The position numbers were made by a program, and so were the translations under genes. This document shows, one piece after another, positions 43,289 through 51,829 of a stretch of DNA of 64,000 bases (position 1 is its first letter; every line of letters starts with the position of its first letter). This DNA comes from Fibrobacterota bacterium. GTDB lineage: Bacteria; Fibrobacterota; Fibrobacteria; UBA11236. Where the stretch lies: positions 1 to 64,000 of the forward strand of contig JAEKLQ010000030.1 in the NCBI GenBank assembly GCA_019509785.1, given 5' to 3'. Under the pieces are notes generated by a model that was given only the letters and a program-made list of their open reading frames with translations, was not told the DNA's origin and searched no databases.

Positions 43289-45781
43289 TTGCGCATCCCC
43301 ATTGTCGGCCCTTATTTTCGCTGGCTGCAAAAAGGCAACCCCACCGGGACGGTGGAGCGCTATCCCGAAATCGATTCCGATTACCGTTCCTCGATCCCCG
43401 GTTTATACATCGTCGGCGATTTGACCGGGGTGCCCCTGCTCAAGCTCGCTTCGGAAAGCGGCGCCCGCGCGGCCCGGCACATCCTGGCGGACCCGGACTT
43501 CGTCGCGCGACAGGGCCGGGGAGAGGACGCCCATAGCGATGGCGGGGAAGGCGGCAACAAGGCCGGCGAAACGACCGGCGAAACGACCGGTGAAGGCCGA
43601 CACGACGTGTTGATCATCGGCGCGGGACCCGCCGGGCTGGCCTGCGCCTTGGCCTTCGCGCGCGCCGGAGCGGACTACCTGGTTTTGGAATCGTCCCGGC
43701 CTTTCAGCACCATCGAGAATTTTCCGGCTGGAAAACCGATCCTGGCCAAGCCGGACGGCTATGCGGCCGTTTCGCCGCTGGCCATCCGGGATGGATCCAA
43801 GGAAAGCCTGCTTGCCGACCTGCATGGGCAAATCGATGGCCAAGGATTGAAACTACGCGCCGGCGTCCGCGTGGATCGGATACGACGGGACGGGAACCGG
43901 CTGCGGGTCGAAACTTCCCGAGGCGGGTTTTCCGCCCTGCGCGTGGTCCTCGCCATCGGCAAAACGGGGGATGCGCGGCGGCTGGGAATTCCGGGCGAAG
44001 ATCTTCCCCACGTCTCCAACCGCCTGATCGATCCCGGGGATTTCCACGGGAAAAGCATCCTGGTGGCGGGCGGGGGAGATACGGCGGTGGAAGCCGCCTG
44101 CGCCTTGGCCGAAGCCGGCAATCAAGTGACCCTCGCCTATCGGGGTGGCGCGCTTTCGCGCCCCAAACCGGAAAACCGGGAAAGGCTGGAGTTCCTAAGG
44201 GAAGGCGGACGCATCGAAACCGCTTTCGGGAGCGTCCCCAAGGCCATCCGCCCGGGAGAGGCCGTCCTTTCGGAGACGCGGGGTGAGGGGCCGCCAGGCG
44301 AACGAACCCTCGCGGCGGACCAGGTGTTCGTCCTGATCGGGCGCGAATTGCCGATCGCCTTCCTGAAACGGTCGGGCATCCGGTTGGCGGGCGGAAAGGA
44401 CGCGGCGGGGTTCGTCTTCCTGGCGGCCATGCTGGCCTTCTTCTGCATGGTCTATTTCGGCAAGGCGGGCGCCGCCCACGACGTTTTCCGAGGCGTCCAC
44501 GGGTTAACCGGGACCGCCTGGGCGTATCTCACCGTCCCCTTCCGGCCCGACCTCGCCCGCGACCTGCCCTGGTCATTACACCATTATTCCTGGTATCCAT
44601 CCCTTTGCTTTCTGCTGGGCTGGGCGGGCTCGCTCGCCTTCTTGATCGCCGGCCCCGTGGCCCTGATCGCCGCCCTGCGGCGCCGGCGGCGGTATTTCGG
44701 AACGCCCTGGGCCCGCTTCAAGTCCGCCTACTTCATCGCCGTCGCCGTTTTCTTCGCCGGGATCTATTTCCGATTCCTGCTGGGCCAAACCGCAGGCTGG
44801 TCCGAAGCCCCGACCTATTGGTACAGCCTTTTGTACAGCCTCACCGTCATCGTCTTCGGTCTTCGCCGCATGGCCGTCAAGAAGACGCGCTACATCCGCC
44901 GTCAAATGCTCGTGCTGATGGCGGTGCAGGTTTTCTTCCTGTTCCTGCTGCCCTTCCATTTGTTCGATCCGCTCATCAAGTCCCATTTCGCCGCCGATTC
45001 CTGGCTCATGCGGGAAGTCTTCCCGGCGGGCAAATATTCCTGCTTCGGCCTGGTGCTCTTCTGGCCCTTGGACATGAACGATTTCGGCCGCAGCGCCTTC
45101 TGGACCTGGTTCCCTTTCGTCCAGACTTTCGGGATCCTCTTCTTCATCGTTTGGCGCTGGGGGAAAGGCGCGTATTGCGGCTGGATCTGCAGCTGCGGCG
45201 GCATGGCCGAGGCATTGGGCGATGAATCCCGCGAGCAGGCTCCCCACGGTAAAGGGCCTAAGCGCATGGATAACATCGGCCAAGTCGTATTGGCCGCCGC
45301 CCTGGCGCTCACCGCCGCCGGCTACGCGTCCCGGCATCTTGGCGCCGGGCCTTTGTGGCTGGATACCTTCCGCGGGGTTTACAAATTGGGCATCGACGTG
45401 TTTTTCGCGGGCGTGCTCGGCCTGGGCCTGTATTTCTTCCTGTCCGGCCGCGTCTGGTGCCGGTTCGGCTGCCCCCTGGCCGCCCTGATGCACGTCTACG
45501 CGCGGTTCTCGCGCTTCCGTATCTTCGCTGAAAAGAAGAAATGCATCTCTTGTAACATCTGCACCAAAAGCTGCCACATGGGCATCGACGTCATGAATTA
45601 CGCCAACCAAGGCATCCCCATGAACGACGTCCAATGCGTTCGCTGTTCGGCTTGCGTGCAGGCCTGTCCTACGGAAACCTTGGCGTTCGGCTCCATCCGG
45701 GCGCAGGCGGACCCGGAAAATCGCGGGCGCCAAGAGGCCCCCGATTTCCCGAAACAGGATTGGAAAGCGGGAATCCGGTAG
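43289..45781 (+). CDS. Flavoprotein (permuted TrxR-like) fused to membrane polyferredoxin
   Basis: An 830-residue fusion. Residues 30-72 look like the C-terminal end of a TrxR-like FAD domain (IPGLYIVGDLTGVPLL) yet stand before the FAD site HDVLIIGAGPAGLACALA (about 105); the NAD site SILVAGGGDTAVEAACAL is near 255. No redox CxxC is seen. Residues 375-720 have about nine membrane helices with CGWICSCGG and CRFGCPLAAL, as in NapH/RdxA. Two 4Fe-4S motifs follow (CISCNICTKSC, CVRCSACVQACP). It probably moves electrons between NAD(P)H and a membrane or periplasmic partner. Start TTG 43289 behind GAGG. Confidence 0.82.
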   Translation: MRIPIVGPYFRWLQKGNPTGTVERYPEIDSDYRSSIPGLYIVGDLTGVPLLKLASESGARAARHILADPDFVARQGRGEDAHSDGGEGGNKAGETTGETTGEGRHDVLIIGAGPAGLACALAFARAGADYLVLESSRPFSTIENFPAGKPILAKPDGYAAVSPLAIRDGSKESLLADLHGQIDGQGLKLRAGVRVDRIRRDGNRLRVETSRGGFSALRVVLAIGKTGDARRLGIPGEDLPHVSNRLIDPGDFHGKSILVAGGGDTAVEAACALAEAGNQVTLAYRGGALSRPKPENRERLEFLREGGRIETAFGSVPKAIRPGEAVLSETRGEGPPGERTLAADQVFVLIGRELPIAFLKRSGIRLAGGKDAAGFVFLAAMLAFFCMVYFGKAGAAHDVFRGVHGLTGTAWAYLTVPFRPDLARDLPWSLHHYSWYPSLCFLLGWAGSLAFLIAGPVALIAALRRRRRYFGTPWARFKSAYFIAVAVFFAGIYFRFLLGQTAGWSEAPTYWYSLLYSLTVIVFGLRRMAVKKTRYIRRQMLVLMAVQVFFLFLLPFHLFDPLIKSHFAADSWLMREVFPAGKYSCFGLVLFWPLDMNDFGRSAFWTWFPFVQTFGILFFIVWRWGKGAYCGWICSCGGMAEALGDESREQAPHGKGPKRMDNIGQVVLAAALALTAAGYASRHLGAGPLWLDTFRGVYKLGIDVFFAGVLGLGLYFFLSGRVWCRFGCPLAALMHVYARFSRFRIFAEKKKCISCNICTKSCHMGIDVMNYANQGIPMNDVQCVRCSACVQACPTETLAFGSIRAQADPENRGRQEAPDFPKQDWKAGIR

Positions 45782-45880
45782 GGCGGATCCGCTAGGGGCT
45801 TTTGGGGGGTGGAATCCGTCTTTATTAGATTGGACAATCCCCGGAGGCCTTCCGTAGGGGTCTGGACCTAATACGCAGTC

Positions 45881-46582
45881 ATGAAATCCAAGATTTTGCT
45901 CATCGTTCTGTTGATCGCCGGCGTGGTCATCTTCAATTTCTTTTATCCCCTCAAAGATCATCTCAGCGATGCCTTGGATTGGTTCCGGGATCTGGGTCCC
46001 TTGGCGGTCATTCCTTATATCGCCGTATTCGTGCTGGCTTCGGTTTTCTTCATTCCCATCTCCGGCCTCATCATCATGGCGGGGACGCTCTACGGGCCCT
46101 GGCTGGGGTTCCTTTTGGCGGCGTTCTCGGCAACGCTATCGGTGGCGGTGTGCTACGCGGTAGGCAAAAAGCTTTGGCGGCAGCGGGTCGAACAATTGCG
46201 GCACGATCATCCGCGCCTGCAAACCGTTTTGGAGGCGGTTTCCAAGCACGGGAACATCCTGGTGTTCCTCATCCGCCTCAACCCGTTCCTGCCCTTTACG
46301 GTGCTGAACTACCTCTTCACCATCCCCAAGCTGGATCCGAAGCTGTATCTCTTCAGTTCCTTCCTGGCCCTAACCCCCGACATCTTCTTCTACCTGTACG
46401 TGGGCCACATAGGCAACGTATTGTTGGAAGACCCGTCCGAGTTGAAGCCGCTGACCTGGGTCATCTTAGGCATGGCCCTGGCGACTACGGTGGCGGCGGG
46501 TTTTATCCTGAACCACATGATCCGCAAGGCGGTTCCGCACAAGCCGGTGGATTTGGCCGATCGCACGGCGCGGGTAGGCTAG
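45881..46582 (+). CDS. TVP38/TMEM64 (VTT/DedA-like) membrane protein
   Basis: A 233-residue protein with about five membrane segments. The VTT domain shows FFIPISGLIIMAGTLYGPW, then a re-entrant region and FLIRLNPFLPFTVLNYLF, family hallmarks. Related proteins scramble or flip phospholipids or polyprenyl phosphates. The 99-base gap upstream holds no gene. Convergent with the DUF1501 gene. Confidence 0.88.
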   Translation: MKSKILLIVLLIAGVVIFNFFYPLKDHLSDALDWFRDLGPLAVIPYIAVFVLASVFFIPISGLIIMAGTLYGPWLGFLLAAFSATLSVAVCYAVGKKLWRQRVEQLRHDHPRLQTVLEAVSKHGNILVFLIRLNPFLPFTVLNYLFTIPKLDPKLYLFSSFLALTPDIFFYLYVGHIGNVLLEDPSELKPLTWVILGMALATTVAAGFILNHMIRKAVPHKPVDLADRTARVG

Positions 46583-46666
46583 CCCCGGTAGGGCGTTTTC
46601 GGGCCGGCTCTGTCCGGCGAGATATCGCCCGGGCCTGTCATGTCGGGCCGGTTACCTCCGATTGAG

Positions 46667-48232
46667 CTACCGTTCCACGTCCAAAGCGCGTTGGAAACTG
46701 CGCTCTCCCACTTCCAGTCGGCACAGGTAAGCGCCCGGGGCCATGCCCGTCGCCTCGAAAGTGCGCGCATAGCTTCCGGAAGCCTGGAATTCGTCCACGA
46801 CCGTCCTTACCAGTTGCCCGCGCATGTCGAACACGCGCAAGCGCACGCGCTCGGACGACGCCACCCGCCAGCGCAAAGTGGTCGCGCCCCGGAATGGATT
46901 CGGGAAATTGGGCTGAAGGCCGTCGCCGCGCTCGACGGGACCGCGCGGGAGGATGGGGGAGGACACGATGGGCAAGGCGGGGAAATCCTTCAGCATCACC
47001 TTGGAGAGATCGGCCGCGCCCACTCCCAGCCAATCCTTCAGGATGCTGGCGTAGATGGAGCGGTAGTCGTATTGCATGGGGATGTTATCCTTCACCGTCA
47101 CGGTGGCGGGGATGACGGGATTGGTTCCCAACAAGCCCCCTTGCACTCCCGCGCCCCAGACGAAGAGCGGCGCCGAAGTCCCGTGATCGGTTCCGAGCGA
47201 CGCATTGGATAGGATCCGCCGTCCGAACTCGGAGATGGTCATGCCCATCACGCGATTCTCAAGGCCCAGCAATTTCAGATCGTCCTGGAAGGCCACCAGC
47301 GCGTCGTTCACCTTGGCCAAAAGGTTGGCGTGGTTTCCCGTGGTCAAATCGGCGGCGGCCACCTGGTTGGCGTGGGTATCGAAGCCGCGCAAGGTCACCA
47401 CGAAAATCCTGGTCTTGATGCCTCCCGCGATCAGGCGGGCTACGCCTTTCAGGGCGTCGGAAAGCGTATTGCCCGAAGCCGGATACAAGGTTGATTTATT
47501 GGTCGCCGCCGCCACCGCCTTCTTCAGGGAGTCCCCGTATTTCTGGGTTTCCGTCACCATCTGGCGGATGAAGGAAAGTTCGTGGCCGGCCGGGGTCGCG
47601 GGCGCGGTATCGACGCCGGCAGGGGTCAGGGTATAGATGGAAGTGGCGCTGGCTACGGCCATGCCCATTGGTACGGTGGGCCCCTGCAAGAGGGTGTACA
47701 GCGAGGATCCGATCTGCACCGCCGGCGGATCGGGGAAATCGGCGCTGGGGTAGCCGTCCGGATAACCAGGAAAAATGGTGTCTAGGTAGCGGCCCAGCCA
47801 TCCGGTCGAAAGCACCTGGTTGTAGTCCGATCCGGAGAACCAGATGTCCGTGGAGCGGAAATGGCTCTGGTTATGGTTGGGGTAACCCACCGCCTGCACG
47901 ATGCGCAGCTTCCCGTCCTTGTAGAGATTGCCCAAGCCGGCCAGCGCGGGATGCAGCCCGGTCTTGTCGTCCAGTTTTACGGCCTTATCGGCGGGAATGA
48001 GGATGTTGGCCCGCGCCTTGGCGAGATTATCGTACTGGTCCAGGGGCAGCACGGTGTTGAGGCCGTCGTTGCCACCGTCGAACCGTAGCACCACCAGCAC
48101 CCGGTCCGAGGGGACCTGGGCCGCCAGGGCGGCCAAAGGCGAGGCGAAGGCGCGCGCCGCCGGACCGGCCCCCCCCGCCAAGGGGATCGCCGTCGCCGCC
48201 GCGCTCAGTTTCAGGAATTCCCTGCGTTCCAT
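46667..48232 (-). CDS. DUF1501 secreted protein with C-terminal sorting domain
   Basis: A 521-residue protein from ATG 48232, behind AAGGGAG. A twin-arginine-like start (MERREFLKLSAAATAIP) suggests Tat export. The DUF1501 domain is related to the alkaline-phosphatase/sulfatase fold: VLVVLRFDGGNDGLNTVLP at the start, TLRGFDTHANQ, and EFGRRILSN plus GTDHGTSAP near the end. Activity is unknown. The last 85 residues (QPNFPNPFRGATTLRW, VFDMRGQLVRTV, APGAYLCRLEVG) match FlgD-Ig/T9SS type A sorting domains. Follows DUF1800 by 11 bases. Confidence 0.92.
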   Translation of the reverse strand: MERREFLKLSAAATAIPLAGGAGPAARAFASPLAALAAQVPSDRVLVVLRFDGGNDGLNTVLPLDQYDNLAKARANILIPADKAVKLDDKTGLHPALAGLGNLYKDGKLRIVQAVGYPNHNQSHFRSTDIWFSGSDYNQVLSTGWLGRYLDTIFPGYPDGYPSADFPDPPAVQIGSSLYTLLQGPTVPMGMAVASATSIYTLTPAGVDTAPATPAGHELSFIRQMVTETQKYGDSLKKAVAAATNKSTLYPASGNTLSDALKGVARLIAGGIKTRIFVVTLRGFDTHANQVAAADLTTGNHANLLAKVNDALVAFQDDLKLLGLENRVMGMTISEFGRRILSNASLGTDHGTSAPLFVWGAGVQGGLLGTNPVIPATVTVKDNIPMQYDYRSIYASILKDWLGVGAADLSKVMLKDFPALPIVSSPILPRGPVERGDGLQPNFPNPFRGATTLRWRVASSERVRLRVFDMRGQLVRTVVDEFQASGSYARTFEATGMAPGAYLCRLEVGERSFQRALDVER

Positions 48233-48243
48233 GCCGGCTCCCT

Positions 48244-49941
48244 TCAGCATAATTGGTACTCCGCCATTTCCATCATGGCCGTCAATAAGGCCCGTAGTCG
48301 CGTATCCACCGGCTTGATCAAGGTCGCGTCCGAAGGCGACGCCACGTAGGCGTCCCATTCCACGCCCCACTCGTAATCGGGCAGGCCGTTCAGCAAGGTG
48401 TCCTTCAGGTACTTCAGTTGGTTATCGGTGAGGTCGATGGGGAAGAGCAGGGCAGCCCATTCCGCCGCGATGACATCGGCCTTGCTGGGATCGGAGGTGG
48501 CCTTCGCCATGCTAAGGACGTCGGCTGAGAGGAAGGACTTGTCGGTGTAATACCCGTATCCCTTGGCCGCGGCCAGCTTGTCGGTATACTGCTCGCGGCG
48601 CGGCAGGGTATCCGAATTGATCCAGGCCTCGTAGAACACCGGGATCTGGTAGAATTCCGGCCAGCCCGCCACGTTGGGCGGATTCCCGATTTCCAGGCCC
48701 ATGCGCGCGGCTTCGCCCACCAGCGCCTGCATCAGCGCGTATTGCTTGACCGGATCGGTGCCGTCGGGCAAGGGGATTTCCAACTGGCGCAGGCTCCCCG
48801 CCACGATGTCGACGGGGGTTTTGATGAAGCAACCCTGGTTGGCGGCGTCGTGGAAATGCGCGCTCTTGAGCAGGGTCGCCAGCACGGGCTTCACCTCGAA
48901 ATCGCCCTTGATGAATTGATCCGCCAAGGGCGTGATGACATTGGCCTCCACGTCCGTCCCGATATCGTAGTACACGAACCAGCGGTACAGCTTGCGGCAG
49001 AAATACCTGGCCGTCTCGGTCTGGGCGAAAATCATGTCGACCAGATCCTTCAACTCCTGGGTCCCCGCATCGGCCCCGCTGCGGCCGGTAATGACCGTGC
49101 TGCCATAGGCGGCGGAAAAAGCCTTGTCCTTCGTGTCATGCTTTGTGGCCACGAATTCGGAGGCGTCCGCCCCGCGCACGTCCCGCCACCCGGTCAGCGC
49201 GCGGGCCGCGGCCTTCACGTCATCCTCGGTATAATTGGTGTAATTGCCCGCTGAAATCTCCGGCCCCTTGCCGATGGTGAACAGCTCTTGCACTTCGCGC
49301 CCGAAGTTCTCGTTGGGATTGGTGTTGGTATTGCTGTCCCCATTCAGGTATTTCAGCATGGCCGGGTCTATGGTGATCTGCTTGATCAGATCGCGGAAAT
49401 TCCCCAGGGCGCTTTTACGCAACAGGGTATGATGCATCCACGCATAACGCGGATCGCCCACGGCATCCAGTTCGGTGGCCAGATGGTTATGCCAGAACAA
49501 GGTCATCTTCTCGCGCAGCGAGAATCCTTGCCCCAAAAGGATCGCCATCCACCAATTCTGCAAAGAACGTTGCCGGGTCGAATTGTAATTGCCGTCGTAA
49601 TCGGAAACAGTCCAGGAGGTGCCCACCGGCGTGGGATCATTGGAGTCGGTGGAAAGCGGCAGGCCGGGCTCGGCATCCGTCGCATTCAGAAGCGCATCGA
49701 CGCAGGTCGAGGCGGTAAGCCCCAGCGCATTGGCCAGATCGGCGCGAGTGTAGCCGAACAAGGTCCGGCGCAAAAGGTGGGTGGCATGGCGTTGATCCCA
49801 TTTGCCCGCGTAAGGCTCCAGGCCCGTCGTCAGCGCAGCGCGTTTAGGCAACGCGGCGTTGGCGTATTTGGCGAAGGCGGCGTCGCCCGCCAAGGCGGTG
49901 GCGGCCTGCTTGCGAGCCGCCGCTAAGGTCCGTTCCTTCAT
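48244..49941 (-). CDS. DUF1800 family protein
   Basis: A 565-residue protein from ATG 49941 behind GGGAGGA. The DUF1800 pattern is plain: HLLRRTLFGYTRADLANA, LREKMTLFWHNHLAT, NENFGREVQELFTIG, ARALTGWRD, RKLYRWFVYYD and NPPNVAGWPEF. No clear signal peptide is seen, which is odd beside its exported partner, although the domain is usually found in exported proteins. The function of DUF1800 is not known; it almost always travels with DUF1501, as here, so the two probably form one complex. Confidence 0.92.
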   Translation of the reverse strand: MKERTLAAARKQAATALAGDAAFAKYANAALPKRAALTTGLEPYAGKWDQRHATHLLRRTLFGYTRADLANALGLTASTCVDALLNATDAEPGLPLSTDSNDPTPVGTSWTVSDYDGNYNSTRQRSLQNWWMAILLGQGFSLREKMTLFWHNHLATELDAVGDPRYAWMHHTLLRKSALGNFRDLIKQITIDPAMLKYLNGDSNTNTNPNENFGREVQELFTIGKGPEISAGNYTNYTEDDVKAAARALTGWRDVRGADASEFVATKHDTKDKAFSAAYGSTVITGRSGADAGTQELKDLVDMIFAQTETARYFCRKLYRWFVYYDIGTDVEANVITPLADQFIKGDFEVKPVLATLLKSAHFHDAANQGCFIKTPVDIVAGSLRQLEIPLPDGTDPVKQYALMQALVGEAARMGLEIGNPPNVAGWPEFYQIPVFYEAWINSDTLPRREQYTDKLAAAKGYGYYTDKSFLSADVLSMAKATSDPSKADVIAAEWAALLFPIDLTDNQLKYLKDTLLNGLPDYEWGVEWDAYVASPSDATLIKPVDTRLRALLTAMMEMAEYQLC

Positions 49942-50257
49942 GGGGTTCCTCCCGGGATGGTTTCCATCCGGGTATTTTAATCGCTCCGAGGGCCCTACAC
50001 CAGAAAAAGATCCGATCCGATAACGGCCGGCCCTTTCCCGGTCGCTTCGGGAAGGCGGTGATTTCAGGTGGGAATCCGCTAATCCGATAACGGTGGCCCG
50101 TCCGAGCCTCGCTTGGAACCCGCCGCCAACTCCGCGGGTCCAATTGGGGTACCAGGGCAAGGGAAGGGGCCGTAGGCGCCCCCCCCTGGATTCGGAGAGT
50201 GTAGTTTAGGCCAGGAATGCCGCGAAAAGCACAACGCGCCGGCCCGGTCGGAGGCCC
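49942..50257. other. Divergent intergenic region with a 12-bp direct repeat
   Basis: No gene is seen in these 316 bases between the DUF1800 operon and the ECF sigma gene. ATCCGATAACGG occurs twice, at 50015-50026 and 50082-50093, 67 bases apart, on the DUF1800 promoter side. The inner CCGATAACGG has CCG/CGG symmetry. It could be a regulator site; I could not identify promoters with confidence. Confidence 0.4.
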
Positions 50258-50812
50258 ATGAAGCCCTGGATCGGCGCCGAAATGAAAAGCCTGGAAGAGC
50301 TCCGCGCAGGACGCTTGGAGGGATTGCATTGGATTTACGAGACTTTCGCCGGGCGGTTGCTGAACCAATGCTATCGCATCCTGCTCTCCCGGGAACAAGC
50401 CGAGGACGTGGTGCAGGATCTCTTCGTGCGGCTGCCCGATATCATCGGGGAGTTCCGCGGGGAAAGCGCGCTCGGCACCTGGTTGTATCGGGTGGCCCAC
50501 AATATGTGCCTCAACCGGCTTCAGCAGGCGAAGAACCGCGCCAAGCTGGAATGGGAGAACGCGGAAGAGCTGGCGCCGCGCGCCCGGGGCGGTTCGGTGG
50601 AGCTGACCGATTTGCTGGCCAAGGCCCTGGCGGGCCTGGATGCGGAGACGCGGTCCTTGCTGTGGTTGAAGGAGGGCGAGGGCGTTCCCCTGAAGGAATT
50701 GTCCGTCATCCTCAAGCTGCCCGAGGGCACGCTCAAGTCGCGGCTCTCGCGGGCGCGCGACAAGGTGAAGGAATATCTCGAACAGGAGGCGAAGGTTGAA
50801 AAACGATCTTGA
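50258..50812 (+). CDS. ECF RNA polymerase sigma factor
   Basis: A 184-residue sigma-70 family protein with only regions 2 and 4. Region 2: LNQCYRILLSREQAEDVVQD then LFVRL; GESALGTWLYRVAHNMCLNRL. Region 4: LPEGTLKSRLSRARDKVKEYL. It directs RNA polymerase to stress or envelope promoters. ATG 50258 or 50282 could be the start. The anti-sigma candidate overlaps its 3' end by 17 bases. Confidence 0.93.
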   Translation: MKPWIGAEMKSLEELRAGRLEGLHWIYETFAGRLLNQCYRILLSREQAEDVVQDLFVRLPDIIGEFRGESALGTWLYRVAHNMCLNRLQQAKNRAKLEWENAEELAPRARGGSVELTDLLAKALAGLDAETRSLLWLKEGEGVPLKELSVILKLPEGTLKSRLSRARDKVKEYLEQEAKVEKRS

Positions 50813-51176
50813 CGGTCTCTTCCGCGAGGCCGAACGGTTGCGTCCGCGCCCGGAACTCTGGCGTCGCATCGCGGAGCGCTCCGCGCTGAGCCCGCGCGCC
50901 GGGCGGCGCCCCGACGCCGGGGGACGTTGGGAGTGGGCGGGCGTCCGCTACTTGCGCGCGGCGGCCGTCGTCCTCGCCGCGGGACTATTGGCTCTGGGCG
51001 CTTTCGGGCTATTTCGGGGGCCGGCGAACGAACCCGTTCGCGAAGCATCCGCCGCGGCGCCGTTATCGGCGCAGGCCGGGGCCGATACCGAATTAATCGA
51101 TCCGGAGCTGCTGGGCTGGCAGGCGGATCTAGGGAACATCGATTTGGTGGCCGATGAGGCCGAGGAGGCATTATGA
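50796..51176 (+). CDS. Putative anti-sigma factor, single membrane helix
   Basis: A 126-residue protein starting at TTG 50796, behind GGCGAAGG and inside the end of the sigma gene. A short cytoplasmic part (residues 1-50, LFREAERLRPRPELWRRIAER) precedes one membrane helix (LRAAAVVLAAGLLALGAFGL) and an acidic periplasmic tail. This layout fits an anti-sigma factor, though it lacks a zinc-binding HxxxCxxC motif. The call rests mainly on position and topology. Confidence 0.6.
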   Translation: MKNDLDGLFREAERLRPRPELWRRIAERSALSPRAGRRPDAGGRWEWAGVRYLRAAAVVLAAGLLALGAFGLFRGPANEPVREASAAAPLSAQAGADTELIDPELLGWQADLGNIDLVADEAEEAL

Positions 51177-51742
51177 GGAATGGTATGACGGGAAAGGCGT
51201 TTTGGCGGCGCGCGGGCGCCGGGATGGGATTGGCGTTGGCCCTGGCCTTGTCGGCGGCGGCCCAGCCGGGGCCGGGCGGTATGGGCCATGGACCGATGGG
51301 GCACGACCACGAAGACGGAGGCATGGGGATGTTCCTGTCCCCCCGCATGTTCCACGAACTCGGGCTTTCCCCGGATCAGGAGAAGAAGCTGCGGGAGATC
51401 CATCTCGCGGCCGAGAAGAAGAAGATCCAGCTGCACGCCCAGAAGGCCACGCTCGAGCTCGATCTCAAGAATTCGCTTTCCATCTATCCCGTCAACAAAT
51501 CCGAGGCCATGGCCTTGGCCGAAAAGATCGCGGACCTGGATAAGCAGATCACGCTTTTCCGGGTGGAGACCTTGACCCAAGTGCTCGGCAACCTCACCGC
51601 TGATCAGCACGCCAAGCTCCAGACCTTGCAGGAAGAGTGGATGGAAAAGCGGCGCGCCTGGCGCGACGAATGGGAGAAGGACCATCCCGGTCGCCGCGGC
51701 GGCAAAGATCAACGCCAAGGCCCGCCGGATCAGGGTCAATAA
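51173..51742 (+). CDS. Spy/CpxP-like periplasmic sensor or chaperone
   Basis: A 189-residue protein whose ATG overlaps the previous stop (ATGA). A signal peptide (GMGLALALALSAAAQ) is followed by a His/Met/Gly-rich segment (MGHGPMGHDHEDGGMGM) that could bind metal. Then comes a helical domain with two LTxxQ-like motifs (LSPDQEKKLREIH, LTADQHAKLQTLQ), the mark of Spy, CpxP, ZraP and CnrX. CnrX-type proteins sense metals and control an ECF sigma through an anti-sigma, matching the order here. Confidence 0.82.
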   Translation: MRNGMTGKAFWRRAGAGMGLALALALSAAAQPGPGGMGHGPMGHDHEDGGMGMFLSPRMFHELGLSPDQEKKLREIHLAAEKKKIQLHAQKATLELDLKNSLSIYPVNKSEAMALAEKIADLDKQITLFRVETLTQVLGNLTADQHAKLQTLQEEWMEKRRAWRDEWEKDHPGRRGGKDQRQGPPDQGQ

Positions 51743-51829
51743 GATGCCTCGGCCGGGGAAGCCCTTCCGTATGAAAGGGCTCCCTCCCGGTCCGGGATCC
51801 TCCGCCACCAGGAAGTTATCTTTGGGGGC

